Shown here one piece after another: positions 8,122 to 18,026 of a DNA stretch of 54,860 nt (positions are counted from its first letter, which is position 1; each line of letters starts with the position of its first letter). The position numbers and the translations under genes were made by a program. Where the stretch lies: NCBI RefSeq assembly GCF_900101295.1, contig NZ_FOIL01000019.1, positions 1-54,860 on the forward strand. The letters run 5' to 3'. Origin of the DNA: [Clostridium] aminophilum (GTDB taxonomy: Bacteria > Bacillota > Clostridia > Lachnospirales > Lachnospiraceae). Below the pieces are notes generated by a model, which worked only from the letters and a program-made list of their open reading frames with translations, had not been told where the DNA came from and ran no database searches.

Positions 8122-10197
8122 ATGTTTTGTTCAAATTGTGGTGAAAAGGTTCCGGATGGCGTGACGGCCTGCCCGTATTGCGGTGAACGGCTGGAGGACG
8201 ATGCAGCGGAAGCGCTTGAAGAAAAAGGGAATGAAAACACGGTGGCTCCGGCGGACAGCGCGGTTCCGGCAGACAACGTGGCTCCGGCGGACAGCGCGGC
8301 TCCGGCAGACAGCGCGGCTTCGGCCGGAACAGGCCCCGTTTCTCCGGATCGAAAAAAGAAGAAATTTCCGCTTATTCCGGTTGCCGCAACCGTAGCCGCG
8401 GCAGTGGTCGCCGGCGGCGCATTTTTCGGGATCCGGACATTCCTTGATGGCAGCAGAGAAGAGAAACAGGTCTACTATTTAAAGGATAATGAACTTTTCC
8501 GTCAGCAGAAAAAGCCGCTGTCTCTTACCTCCAAATATTTTGAAGATAAAGCGGATGCGGACGGAATGGGGAATGCCGTTACCGAACCGGAGACCAGTGG
8601 AGACGGGAAATATGTGTTTTTCCCGGAGAGGATCAGCAACGGTTCCTATCAGCTGCGCTATATGCCGAAAAACGGCGGAGACAGTGAAAAAATCGATTCG
8701 GACGTGACCACATTTTATGCCATGAACGGCAATTCCGTGCTCTACGTCAGGGATCATGCCCTCTACATCAATGATGTAAAGGGAAACAAGAACAAGATCA
8801 TGTCGGATGTGGACCGCGTTTTCAAGATCTCAAGGGACAAGGAGAGCGTTCTTGTCCAAAATCAGGATGGAATGCTCTATAGCGTGACGTCCTTATACAA
8901 GGAGCCGAAGAAGGAGAAACTGGATTCGGATGTGGCAGCGATCTGCGGATCCACCGATGATCTGAAAACGATCATGTATACGAAAGAGAATGGCACACTG
9001 GAATCCGGAAGAACAACGTACGCGTTATATGTGAACCGGAATCTGAGCGATAAGGAAAAACTGGCATCAGATCTTTTGGATGTGCCGACGACCTATACTG
9101 CTGACGGGAAACTGTGGGCCATCGCGGAGAAAGACAACGGCGGCGACATTTCCCTGTGGGATTTTGTCGATGATGACTATCCGGGCGATGCGGACATGAA
9201 AGAGCCGAGACGGGTGGATTACGAGATCACGAAGACGGTCACGGACTGGTGGGGAACGCATACGACGACGGATGTTTCGCCGGAGTACCGTACAAAGTAT
9301 GAGGAATACCAGAAAAAGATCGACCGGGATGATTTCCGTGAGCAGCTGAAGAAAGACAAGCCGGGCTTTAACGATGTGAAACTGATTGCCTATGCTTCGG
9401 ATGGCACGAATCAGGAACTGGCCCAGGGATATTTCAGAGCGCTTCTGAACAGTGACAGCGGGGAAGAAAACAGTCTGATCATGTTTACCATGCTGGAGCA
9501 GGACGGCGTGACAAAGACAGCGCTGTCGGATGTCTGGTCGAAGGATTCCAGCACGCGATCCGGAAATCTGGACGATCTGCGTGCGAAGATCTACAATCAG
9601 TCAAAACTGAATATGATCTATAAGAACAAGAAGTCCGTTGTCGACCTGTCTTCGGAAGGCTCGGGCGCATATTCGGCGGACGGCGCTTCTGTTTACTGGG
9701 ATCGCAAGTCCGGAACCGCATATCTGTCCGCATATAATTCAGATGAAAACCAGAATGATCTTTTCTCTCTGAACCTTGATAAGGGCGGACTTGCAAAGCT
9801 CGACCAGGATGTCTGGAATGTGACGGCCTGTGAGGGATCCGTATTCTATCTGAAGGACGCCAACAATCAGGGAATGGGAGATCTGTATCGCGACGGAACT
9901 TTCATTCAGTCGGATTGTGACGGACTGATTTGCGCTCAGGGCAACACGAAGAACTCGGAAGTATTCTTCCGTGGAGACCGCAGCTCCAGCACAGGACTTT
10001 ACACGCTATACTGGCTGGATGGGAAAAAGGGCGTGAAGGTCGCGGACGATGTGGGAGATGAAGTCGCGCTGGACGGCAAAAAGATCGCGGTTCTGTATGA
10101 CTACAATACCAAACATTGGTATGGCTCCCTCGGAATTTTTGACGGCAAAAAGCTCGAAAAGATTGATGATGATGTTTCTGCAGTATGGTATCGCTGA
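8122..10197 (+). CDS. zinc-ribbon membrane protein with large extracellular domain
   Basis: A 691-residue protein opening with a zinc ribbon (FCSNCGEKVPDG...CPYCGERL), then an Ala/Pro/Asp spacer repeated as APADSA (about 40-68), one membrane helix (about 82-108) and some 580 outer residues. The outer part repeats short strands with YYLKD, VLYVRD and VFYLKD motifs spaced like propeller blades, as in DUF5050-type beta-propellers; that fold is inferred from pattern only. It begins after GCGAGGG with a good spacing and is followed 22 bases later by another zinc-ribbon gene. Probable envelope sensor or scaffold; no enzymatic motif is seen. Confidence 0.8.
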   Translation: MFCSNCGEKVPDGVTACPYCGERLEDDAAEALEEKGNENTVAPADSAVPADNVAPADSAAPADSAASAGTGPVSPDRKKKKFPLIPVAATVAAAVVAGGAFFGIRTFLDGSREEKQVYYLKDNELFRQQKKPLSLTSKYFEDKADADGMGNAVTEPETSGDGKYVFFPERISNGSYQLRYMPKNGGDSEKIDSDVTTFYAMNGNSVLYVRDHALYINDVKGNKNKIMSDVDRVFKISRDKESVLVQNQDGMLYSVTSLYKEPKKEKLDSDVAAICGSTDDLKTIMYTKENGTLESGRTTYALYVNRNLSDKEKLASDLLDVPTTYTADGKLWAIAEKDNGGDISLWDFVDDDYPGDADMKEPRRVDYEITKTVTDWWGTHTTTDVSPEYRTKYEEYQKKIDRDDFREQLKKDKPGFNDVKLIAYASDGTNQELAQGYFRALLNSDSGEENSLIMFTMLEQDGVTKTALSDVWSKDSSTRSGNLDDLRAKIYNQSKLNMIYKNKKSVVDLSSEGSGAYSADGASVYWDRKSGTAYLSAYNSDENQNDLFSLNLDKGGLAKLDQDVWNVTACEGSVFYLKDANNQGMGDLYRDGTFIQSDCDGLICAQGNTKNSEVFFRGDRSSSTGLYTLYWLDGKKGVKVADDVGDEVALDGKKIAVLYDYNTKHWYGSLGIFDGKKLEKIDDDVSAVWYR

Positions 10198-10219
10198 TTG
10201 AAATGGAGAGACGATCGTA

Positions 10220-12064
10220 ATGTTTTGTACGAATTGTGGGCACCCGCTTCCGAAGGGGGCAAGATTCTGCACAGAGTGTGGTTCTCCGGTGACGGAAAGT
10301 GAAGCGCCTGTGGAAATGGATCCGGTTTCGGAGGGGGATCCCGGCGAACGTCCGGAGAGACCGGAAGACACGTTGAAGGATCCGGACGGCATGCGGGTGA
10401 AGCCGGACGGCGCGCGGGAGGATCCGGATGATATGTCGGAGTTTCCGGGCGATGCACCGGAAAACGAATCGGGGACCGGAGAATTCATTGAATCGGAAAC
10501 TCTCCGAAAAAGAAGGATCCTTCCAATTATTCTGGGGATCCTGATCGCTCTGGTGGTTGCGGGAATCGTTGGAGTTATGGCATATTTCCACATTGTTGGC
10601 AGACCTTCGGAGCAAGAGCCGACGGTGGAAGAGGAGAACAGGTCGGAAACGGCCTCTGCGGAGAGTGAAACGGAAACCGGGAGTATCGCCGAAACGAAAG
10701 CTCCTGTCGGGGAACCGCAGCAGTTGAGCATTCAGATTCGGCAGATCGAGAACTCAGCATTTCCTATTGTAAAATTCTATGCCAATATCACAGACAGCAG
10801 CGGAGAAACGGTCCGGGAGCTGAGCGCGGAACAATTCCGCGTCGAGGAAATCCAGGCAGACGGGACGTCCAAGCCGGTCGACTTGCAGGAGGTCTATCAG
10901 GTGCTGAATTCGGATAAGGCTTACATCGATCTTGTGCTTGACCGCAGCTCCAGCATGGACGGTGGAAGAATGGAGCAGGCGAAGGCTGCGGCTTCCACGT
11001 TCCTGAACAATATCCGTCAGGGAAATTCCGTCGAGATCATTTCCTTCGACGATAATGTGTATCAGAATTATCCGTATTCGACCGACCTGGAAGGCGGACG
11101 GGCGGCGATCAGTGCTATCACGACAAGGGGAACCACAGCCCTTATGGATGCCTTGTACGCCGGCATTTTTGACACCTATTATGCCGGGGACGGCGCAAAG
11201 TGCGTGATCGGGTTTACGGACGGGATGGAGAATGCCAGCAATTACACGGTGAATGATGTGATCAGTCTGTCGCAGAGCACCGGTATCCCGGTATATCTGA
11301 TCGGCATCGGAGACAGCATTGACGGCGGCGCCCTCGCGGATCTCGCACATCGGTGTTCGGGAGAGTATTATTCCGCCTCGGATCGCGACCTCGAGACGGA
11401 ACTTCGAAATATTTACGACCGTATCTACACGGAACAGCAGAACGATTATGTCTTTACCTATCAGGCACCGGATGAATCCGATACCGCAGCCGTGCGAAAG
11501 ATCTCCCTTACGGCAAAAGATGATTCGGGATATATCGGAACCGTGACAAGAGAGTATGCTCCGGTGACACAGACCGCGATCGACAGGAACTTTGGCATCG
11601 ATAAGGACCAGATCATTCCGGACTCCAGCAGCAGAGCGATCACGGCAGCGGACCTGAACGGTCTCAGCCTGGCGGAGCTCCGGATCGCGCGAAATGAGAT
11701 CTTTGCCCGCCATGGCCGCATGTTTAAGGATATCCTGCTGAATCAGTGGTTCCTCTCGAAGAGCTGGTATCTGCAGATCGATACAAAATACTCGCCGGCA
11801 GATTATGAGCGCCTGAATCCGTCTCCGCTCTCAAAACTGGAGAGCGCAAACTGCAACCAGATCATCGCGAGGGAAAAACAGATCACGGAGAATGAGATGA
11901 TCTTCCCGAACGCTGCAACGGTCCCGCTGGTCACATACGATGTGGCGCTGACAAAAGCCGTCCTGAAGAAGGCATTGTCACAGGTTGAGACATACCCGCA
12001 GTCGGCAGTCCGGGATCAGAATATCGAGTTCATAAAATCGGCGATCGCCAATGCAAATATGTAA
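10220..12064 (+). CDS. zinc-ribbon membrane protein with VWA and YARHG domains
   Basis: 614 residues. It has an N-terminal zinc ribbon (FCTNCGHPLPKGARFCTECGS), an acidic Pro/Asp/Glu linker and one membrane helix (about 100-124). An outer von Willebrand A domain of about 190 residues carries a complete MIDAS: D241-R-S243-S-S245, the Thr of RGTTALMDA, and the Asp of GFTDGMENA. Near residues 470-540 lies a YARHG domain (IARNEIFARHGRMF), a module usually found outside the cell with peptidoglycan-linked proteins. An intact MIDAS predicts metal-dependent adhesion to a protein partner. A strong terminator follows, so this is the last gene of the signalling cluster. Confidence 0.88.
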   Translation: MFCTNCGHPLPKGARFCTECGSPVTESEAPVEMDPVSEGDPGERPERPEDTLKDPDGMRVKPDGAREDPDDMSEFPGDAPENESGTGEFIESETLRKRRILPIILGILIALVVAGIVGVMAYFHIVGRPSEQEPTVEEENRSETASAESETETGSIAETKAPVGEPQQLSIQIRQIENSAFPIVKFYANITDSSGETVRELSAEQFRVEEIQADGTSKPVDLQEVYQVLNSDKAYIDLVLDRSSSMDGGRMEQAKAAASTFLNNIRQGNSVEIISFDDNVYQNYPYSTDLEGGRAAISAITTRGTTALMDALYAGIFDTYYAGDGAKCVIGFTDGMENASNYTVNDVISLSQSTGIPVYLIGIGDSIDGGALADLAHRCSGEYYSASDRDLETELRNIYDRIYTEQQNDYVFTYQAPDESDTAAVRKISLTAKDDSGYIGTVTREYAPVTQTAIDRNFGIDKDQIIPDSSSRAITAADLNGLSLAELRIARNEIFARHGRMFKDILLNQWFLSKSWYLQIDTKYSPADYERLNPSPLSKLESANCNQIIAREKQITENEMIFPNAATVPLVTYDVALTKAVLKKALSQVETYPQSAVRDQNIEFIKSAIANANM

Positions 12065-12097
12065 TATGGCGGTAGTGGAACGCTGACGCCGCAAAGG

Positions 12098-12123
12098 GGA
12101 GAGGTATGATACCTCTCCTTTTT
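12098..12123 (+). terminator. rho-independent terminator of the signalling cluster
   Basis: A 9-bp stem (GGAGAGGTA with TACCTCTCC) closes a 3-base loop and is followed by five T. Confidence 0.85.
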
Positions 12124-12124
12124 G

Positions 12125-12133
12125 TGATATAAT
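12125..12133 (+). promoter_or_regulatory. extended -10 promoter for the YfhO gene
   Basis: TGATATAAT is a perfect extended -10 element 86 bases before the next start. No good -35 is seen, which is normal for extended -10 promoters. Confidence 0.55.
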
Positions 12134-12219
12134 AACAAAGCATTTGTCCAAATGAGCGGAAGAACAGCATTTGGAACGATAAAACGATCAATGGTATCGA
12201 AAACAGCAGGGAGGAAGCT

Positions 12220-14844
12220 ATGACGGAGAATCGGTACGGGGACACGAAAAGCCGGAAACAGATCCAGCGGCGCGTCGGAATTGGCCGCTGGCTGAGAGAG
12301 ATCTTCATCATCCCGGGAATGGAAGCGGAGGAAGGATATTTCGTCGCTTTCTTTCTGCCGGTGCTGGTGATGCTGGTCACCTTCGTGAACCGCAGAATCT
12401 GGCCCTTCGGCGACAATCAGTTTCTGCGCACGGATCTGTATCATCAGTATGCGCCGTTCTTTTCCGAACTGCAGTATAAGCTCCAGCACGGAGGAAGTCT
12501 TCTCTACAGCTGGGACATCGGCATGGGCGTCAATTTCAGCGCCCTCTACGCGTATTATCTCGCGAGCCCGGTCAACTGGATCGTCGCGCTGATTCCAAAG
12601 GCACATCTGATCGAGTTTATCACGGCCCTGATCGTGCTGAAGATTGCCCTTTCCGGCGTGACCTTCACCTATTATCTGAACCATCATCTGGGGGCGCCGA
12701 TGTTCGGCGCCGGAATCTTCGGCGTGTTCTACGCCCTGTCGGGATATCAGGCGGCATACAGCTGGAATATCATGTGGCTCGACTGCATTCTGATGTTTCC
12801 GCTGATTCTTCTCGGACTGGAGCGCCTTGTGTTTGAGGGAAAGGGGCTTTTTTATGGCATAGCGCTGGGATTCTCGATCCTTTCGAATTACTATATTTCC
12901 ATCATGATCTGCCTGTTTATGATCGTGTACTTTGGCTGTCTTCTGATTCTTCGGGGAGCCTGCCCGTGGAAGAAATTCTGGGCATCGGTAGGCCGGTTTG
13001 CCTTCTATTCTCTTCTGGCCGGTGCACTGGCGGCGGTGATGCTTCTTCCGGAGATCGCGGCGCTCCGGCGCACGGCGTCGGCAGATATGGATTTCCCGAA
13101 AACCTGGGAGACGTATTTCCCGATATTTGATATGATCGCCCGCCATATGTGCGGCGTCACGGTGGAGACGGGACTGGATCACTGGCCGAATGTTTTCTGC
13201 GGTACCGCCGTGTTCCTGATGGTGCCGATGTATTTTGTGAGCCGTCGGATCGATCGGAAGCAGAAACTGGTCAATGGAGCACTTCTGATCTTCTTTTATG
13301 CCAGCTTCTCCATCAATATACTGAACTTTATCTGGCACGGACTGCATTATCCGAACAGTCTTCCGTGCCGCCAGTCCTTTATCTATATTGCGCTTCTTCT
13401 GACGATGTGCTGCCGTGTCTACCAGAATCTGGATGAGCTGAGCGAACGGCGGATCGGCATGTTTCTTGCCGGCGCAATCGGGTTTGTACTGCTGGCGGAG
13501 AAGACGGTGACGGATGACGCGTTTAAATTTCCAGTGTTCTATGCTGCCATAGGACTTCTCGGCCTGTACGCGCTGCTCATGTTTCTGTACAGAAAAAGAA
13601 GATTTTCGGCGGAGACCATGGCAGTGCTTCTCATCCTGGCAGCGTTCGGAGAGAATCTGGCGAACACGATGATCACCAGCGTGCCGACCACAAGCCGGGC
13701 ATCCTACACGGCGGACAATGCAGGAATCCGGATGCTGACCGGGGAACGGCCGACCGATGTCGGTTTCTACCGCATTGACAAGAGGGATTACCGCACGAAA
13801 AATGACGGCGCATGGATGAATTTTCCGTCCCCGTCGCTGTTTTCATCCATGACGGATGCCAATATGACCTCGCTGTTCTCCAAACTCGGCTGTGAAGGAT
13901 CGGTCAATGCTTACAGCACACAGGGTGTGACTCCGCTGGTGAACAGTCTGTTTTCGATCCGGTATACCTTATATAATAGAGAACAGAATGACCCGAATCT
14001 TCATTTTATTCAGGAATCCGCCGGGATGTACCTGTACGAAAATCCGGATGTTCTCTCTGTCGGGTTTATGCTTCCGGAAGGCCTTGAGAAAGATTGGAAG
14101 CTGAGCGGCTCCATTGCCCCGGAGGTGCAGAACCATCTGGCGGAGCTCCTTGGATTTGACGATCTGATGAACAGCGTGATCTCGCAGGAAAAATCCGGAA
14201 TGTTGTCCTTTACGGCGGATGAGTCCGGGGTGTATTATATCCGTCTGAGCAACCGCTCCGTCAAAAAAGCGAAGCTGACTGTGAACGGACGGACCCAGAC
14301 CTATGAGGACCTGCAGCGGGACTACCTGATTCCGGTAGGATATGTGAATGCGGGACAGTATGTCTCGCTGGAATCCACCTCCCCGGTCAATGAGGAACCG
14401 CGCGGAACAGTCTACCGGTATGATTTTGACGCGCTGAAGCAGGTCACATCAGTGCTGGGAAAAGAACAGCTGAACGTTTCGGAGTGGAAGGACAGTTTTC
14501 TCTCGGGAACCGTCACGACGGCGAAGGGAGGAGATCTTTTTCTCTCCATTCCGTATGATAAAGGTTGGAGCGTGACTGTTGACGGAAAAAAGAGTATAAT
14601 AGATGAGGCTTTTGGGTCGTTAAGTAAAGTGAAGCTTGATCCGGGCACACATAGGATTGAACTCCGGTATATGCCGCAGGGACTGATCCCGGGGGCGGCA
14701 ATCAGCGGCGCGGCGGTGCTGCTGATGATACTGCTGGCTGTTTTCGGTCGAAGGAGAGACAGGAGAGCCGCGCAGATACCAGCGGAATATCATCACTCTG
14801 AGGAGTTAGAGTTAAAAGGAGAACATATTGATGAAGAAGCTTGA
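12220..14844 (+). CDS. YfhO-family multi-pass membrane protein
   Basis: An 874-residue protein of the YfhO family, GT-C-like glycosyltransferases implicated in modifying teichoic acids and other wall polymers. Family hallmarks are the LRTDLYHQYAPFF segment after the first membrane helix and DIGMGVNF, followed by about a dozen hydrophobic helices up to residue 470. A soluble extracytoplasmic part (about 480-820) and one last helix near 840 follow. The start ATG has GGGAGG nearby. Its 3' end overlaps the apt start by 14 bases, so translation is probably coupled. The sugar donor and acceptor cannot be deduced. Confidence 0.88.
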   Translation: MTENRYGDTKSRKQIQRRVGIGRWLREIFIIPGMEAEEGYFVAFFLPVLVMLVTFVNRRIWPFGDNQFLRTDLYHQYAPFFSELQYKLQHGGSLLYSWDIGMGVNFSALYAYYLASPVNWIVALIPKAHLIEFITALIVLKIALSGVTFTYYLNHHLGAPMFGAGIFGVFYALSGYQAAYSWNIMWLDCILMFPLILLGLERLVFEGKGLFYGIALGFSILSNYYISIMICLFMIVYFGCLLILRGACPWKKFWASVGRFAFYSLLAGALAAVMLLPEIAALRRTASADMDFPKTWETYFPIFDMIARHMCGVTVETGLDHWPNVFCGTAVFLMVPMYFVSRRIDRKQKLVNGALLIFFYASFSINILNFIWHGLHYPNSLPCRQSFIYIALLLTMCCRVYQNLDELSERRIGMFLAGAIGFVLLAEKTVTDDAFKFPVFYAAIGLLGLYALLMFLYRKRRFSAETMAVLLILAAFGENLANTMITSVPTTSRASYTADNAGIRMLTGERPTDVGFYRIDKRDYRTKNDGAWMNFPSPSLFSSMTDANMTSLFSKLGCEGSVNAYSTQGVTPLVNSLFSIRYTLYNREQNDPNLHFIQESAGMYLYENPDVLSVGFMLPEGLEKDWKLSGSIAPEVQNHLAELLGFDDLMNSVISQEKSGMLSFTADESGVYYIRLSNRSVKKAKLTVNGRTQTYEDLQRDYLIPVGYVNAGQYVSLESTSPVNEEPRGTVYRYDFDALKQVTSVLGKEQLNVSEWKDSFLSGTVTTAKGGDLFLSIPYDKGWSVTVDGKKSIIDEAFGSLSKVKLDPGTHRIELRYMPQGLIPGAAISGAAVLLMILLAVFGRRRDRRAAQIPAEYHHSEELELKGEHIDEEA

Positions 14845-15355
14845 AGAGTACGTCAGAAATATTCCGGATTTTCCGGAACCGGGCATCATTTTCCGTGATA
14901 TCACGACGCTTATCAAAGATCCGGACGGACTGCAGATGTCGGTGGACGGACTCTGCGACATGCTGAAGGATGTTGATTTTGATATCGTGGTGGGCCCGGA
15001 GTCGAGAGGATTTATCTTCGGCGTTCCGGTCGCATATAAGATGCACAAGGGTTTCGTTCCGGTGAGAAAGAAGGGTAAACTTCCGTGGAAGACCGTGTCA
15101 GTCACCTATGATCTGGAGTACGGAAGCGCGGAGCAGGAGATGCATGCGGACGCCATTATGCCGGGACAGAAGGTTGTCATCGTGGATGATCTGCTGGCGA
15201 CGGGCGGAACCGTGGAAGCGATCAAAAAGCTGGTGAGAAAAATGGGCGGCGAGGTAGTGAAGATGTGCTTTGTCATGGAACTGGCCGGCCTTGAGGGAAG
15301 AAAGAAAAACGAAGATACAGAGGTGGATGCGCTCATTACCTATCCGGGTAAATAA
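14831..15355 (+). CDS. apt: adenine phosphoribosyltransferase
   Basis: 174 residues, the usual APRT length. It converts adenine and PRPP to AMP in purine salvage. Diagnostic segments are IPDFPEPGIIFRDITTL at the N-terminus, the GPESRGFIFG loop and the PRPP-binding motif VVIVDDLLATGGT (about residues 115-127). AAGGAG at 14816-14821 serves either the TTG at 14828 or the ATG at 14831; the ATG is chosen. In many Firmicutes apt precedes relA, as here. Confidence 0.96.
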   Translation: MKKLEEYVRNIPDFPEPGIIFRDITTLIKDPDGLQMSVDGLCDMLKDVDFDIVVGPESRGFIFGVPVAYKMHKGFVPVRKKGKLPWKTVSVTYDLEYGSAEQEMHADAIMPGQKVVIVDDLLATGGTVEAIKKLVRKMGGEVVKMCFVMELAGLEGRKKNEDTEVDALITYPGK

Positions 15356-15372
15356 CGCAGAAAACCGTTCGG

Positions 15373-15409
15373 TATGCCGGGGAGCAGTTCCCCGGCATAT
15401 TGCATTTTT
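15373..15409 (+). terminator. rho-independent terminator after apt
   Basis: An 11-bp perfect stem (TATGCCGGGGA with TCCCCGGCATA) around a 5-base loop, followed by a short T-rich tract. Confidence 0.85.
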
Positions 15410-15428
15410 GGCTGGTATTATTTATAAT
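15400..15428 (+). promoter_or_regulatory. predicted sigma-A promoter for relA
   Basis: TTGCAT, 17 bases, TATAAT. It overlaps the tail of the apt terminator. The leader that follows contains a hairpin at about 15459-15504 (GTCAG/CTGAC enclosing GCCGA/TCGGC), which may influence relA expression. Confidence 0.65.
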
Positions 15429-15579
15429 AGTAACATTACAATGCTTTAAACTTTTGCGGTCAGTCTGCCGATGATGATGATGTCAGAATGAGTCGGCGGC
15501 TGACGAGATCACGGGCGAAATCTGCAGGAAACGAACCGTTACCGGACGACACAGGACTTGAGGACAGGAGGTGCTTTGC

Positions 15580-17898
15580 ATGGAGAATACCGAACAGACC
15601 ACGAAAGTGGAAATGACGCCTGCAAAGGCGGAACAGAAGATCGAGCATCCTTCCGATTTCACAAGTCCGGAGATTCTTTACAGACAGCTGATCGCTGCGA
15701 TCCGGAGATATCATCCGTCGGACGATCTCAGCATGATCGAGAAGGCGTATCGCATCGCCTTTGAGAATCATAAGGATCAGAAACGAAAATCCGGAGAACC
15801 CTACATTATTCATCCGCTCTGTGTGGCGATCATTCTGGCGGATCTCGAGCTTGATAAGGAGACGCTGACCGCCGGCATTCTGCATGATGTTGTGGAAGAT
15901 ACGTCCATGACCTACGATCAGGTGAAGGAAGAGTTCGGCGTGGAGGTTGCGGAACTGGTGGACGGCGTCACCAAGCTGACCCAGATCTCCTGGCACAAGG
16001 ATAAACTCGATATTCAGGCGGAGAACCTGAGGAAAATGTTCCTCGCGATGGCGAAGGATATCCGCGTCATTCTGATCAAGCTGGCCGACCGTCTCCACAA
16101 CATGAGAACGCTCCAGTACATGACGCCGGCGAAGCAGCAGGAGAAGGCCAGAGAAACCATGGACATCTATGCGCCCATCGCCGACCGTCTCGGTATCAGC
16201 CGGATCAAGACAGAACTCGACGATCTCTCGCTCCGATATCTGGAACCGGAAAAATACAAAGAGCTGGAAGAGAAGGTTGCAAGCCGCAAGGGAAGCAGAG
16301 AGAGTTTCATCAATGCGATCATGCACGAAGTCTCCGAGGAGATGAAAAAGCAGGAGATCAGCTGCAAGGTTACCGGCCGCGTAAAGCATTTCTTCAGCAT
16401 TTACAAAAAGATGGTCAACCAGAACAAGACGCTGGACCAGATCTACGATCTGTTCGCGATCCGCATTCTGGTGGACAATGTGAAAGACTGTTATGCGGCA
16501 CTGGGCGTCATCCATGAGATGTACAAGCCGATCCCGGGCCGTTTCAAAGATTATATCGCAATGCCGAAACCGAATATGTACCAGTCGCTTCATACGACGC
16601 TGATCAGCCGGACGGGCCAGCCCTTCGAGATCCAGATCCGCACGTATGAGATGCACCGCACCGCCGAATACGGTATCGCGGCGCACTGGAAATACAAGGA
16701 GAGCGGCGGAAGCCTCGAGAAGAACAACATCGACAACACGGAGGCAAAACTGTCCTGGCTGCGCCAGATTCTGGAGTGGCAGCAGGATATGTCCGACAAC
16801 CACGAGTTCATGAACATGCTCAAGAGCGATCTTGACCTGTTCCAGGACAGCGTATATTGTTTCACTCCCACCGGAGATGTCAAGAATCTCCCGAAGGGGT
16901 CGACCCCCATCGATTTCGCGTATTCGATCCACAGTGCGGTCGGCAATAAGATGGTGGGCGCCCGCGTCAACGGGCAGCAGGTTCCGATCAACTATGTGAT
17001 TCAGAACGGCGACCGCATCGAAGTTGTCACGTCACAGAATTCGAAGGGACCGAGCCGCGACTGGATGAACTTCGTGCGGAGCACGCAGGCGAGAAACAAG
17101 ATCAACCAGTGGTTCAAGTCTGAACTTCGTGAGGACAATATCCAGCGGGGACGCGAACTTCTGGATCATTACTGTAAATCCAAGGGAATCGAGATCGGTT
17201 CGATCAACAAGCCGGAATATCAGGAAAAAGTGCTCCAGCGCTATTCCTACCGCGACTGGGAATCGGTTCTGGCTTCCGTCGGCCACGGAGGAATCAAGGA
17301 AGGTCAGGTCATCAACAAGATGGTCGAGGCCAAGAAGGCCATCGAGCGCAAGAATATCACCGACGAGACGATTCTGGATACGATCCAGGCGGACGGCAAC
17401 AAGATTCCGATCACGCCGGTCAGAAGAAGCAAGGCGAAGACCGGAATCATCGTCAAAGGTCTCGGCGATCTGTCCGTGCGTTTCGCAAAATGCTGTAATC
17501 CGGTTCCGGGGGACGAGATCAAGGGATTTGTCACCAGAGGCCGCGGAATCACGATTCACCGGAGTGACTGCATCAACATCCTGAGTCTTCCGGAAGATGA
17601 GCGGGAGCGAATGACGGATGCTGAGTGGCAGGCACCGGAGGACACGAACGGCACCGAGAAATACACCACCGAGATCCGCATCTACGCCAACAACCGAGTC
17701 GGTATGTTCGTCGATATCTCCAAGGTATTCAGCGAGCGCAATATCGACATCCAGAGCATGAATGTCAAGGTAAACAAGCAGGGAAAGGCGACGATCATCT
17801 GCTCCTTCGACATCCACAGCAAAGAAGAACTGGCATCGATCGCGGAAAAGCTCCGCCAGATCGAAGGCGTTCTCGACATTGTCCGGAGCGCCGGCTGA
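15580..17898 (+). CDS. relA: bifunctional (p)ppGpp synthetase/hydrolase
   Basis: 772 residues from the ATG at 15580, placed 6 bases after AGGAGGTG; the GTG at 15571 lies inside that site and is rejected. Domain order is that of long Rel/SpoT enzymes. The HD hydrolase has HDVVEDT (H102, D103). The synthetase has GRFKDYIAMPKPN near 321, whose RxKD form (not ExDD) marks bifunctional members. A TGS domain follows at about 425-486, then a zinc-finger/helical region with CCNPVPGD and a C-terminal ACT domain from about 695. It makes (p)ppGpp on starved ribosomes and degrades it otherwise. Confidence 0.96.
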   Translation: MENTEQTTKVEMTPAKAEQKIEHPSDFTSPEILYRQLIAAIRRYHPSDDLSMIEKAYRIAFENHKDQKRKSGEPYIIHPLCVAIILADLELDKETLTAGILHDVVEDTSMTYDQVKEEFGVEVAELVDGVTKLTQISWHKDKLDIQAENLRKMFLAMAKDIRVILIKLADRLHNMRTLQYMTPAKQQEKARETMDIYAPIADRLGISRIKTELDDLSLRYLEPEKYKELEEKVASRKGSRESFINAIMHEVSEEMKKQEISCKVTGRVKHFFSIYKKMVNQNKTLDQIYDLFAIRILVDNVKDCYAALGVIHEMYKPIPGRFKDYIAMPKPNMYQSLHTTLISRTGQPFEIQIRTYEMHRTAEYGIAAHWKYKESGGSLEKNNIDNTEAKLSWLRQILEWQQDMSDNHEFMNMLKSDLDLFQDSVYCFTPTGDVKNLPKGSTPIDFAYSIHSAVGNKMVGARVNGQQVPINYVIQNGDRIEVVTSQNSKGPSRDWMNFVRSTQARNKINQWFKSELREDNIQRGRELLDHYCKSKGIEIGSINKPEYQEKVLQRYSYRDWESVLASVGHGGIKEGQVINKMVEAKKAIERKNITDETILDTIQADGNKIPITPVRRSKAKTGIIVKGLGDLSVRFAKCCNPVPGDEIKGFVTRGRGITIHRSDCINILSLPEDERERMTDAEWQAPEDTNGTEKYTTEIRIYANNRVGMFVDISKVFSERNIDIQSMNVKVNKQGKATIICSFDIHSKEELASIAEKLRQIEGVLDIVRSAG

Positions 17899-18026
17899 TG
17901 AACGAGACGAAACATGATATGATTTTGGCCCGGTTCCGGCTGTCTTCCGTGGGCATCCGGGCCGGGCATTCCTGTGTCACGACAAAAGGCAGAGGTTTGC
18001 AGGAAAGCTTTTAAACTTCGACGGGC

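Noticed and set aside
10006-13347. Long minus-strand frames opposite the VWA and YfhO genes
   Set aside because: Antisense of genes with clear domain matches; typical of GC-rich third positions. No family resemblance.
17927-17963. GGCCCGG/CCGGGCC hairpin after relA as terminator
   Set aside because: It is not followed by a T-run; left as an unassigned hairpin.
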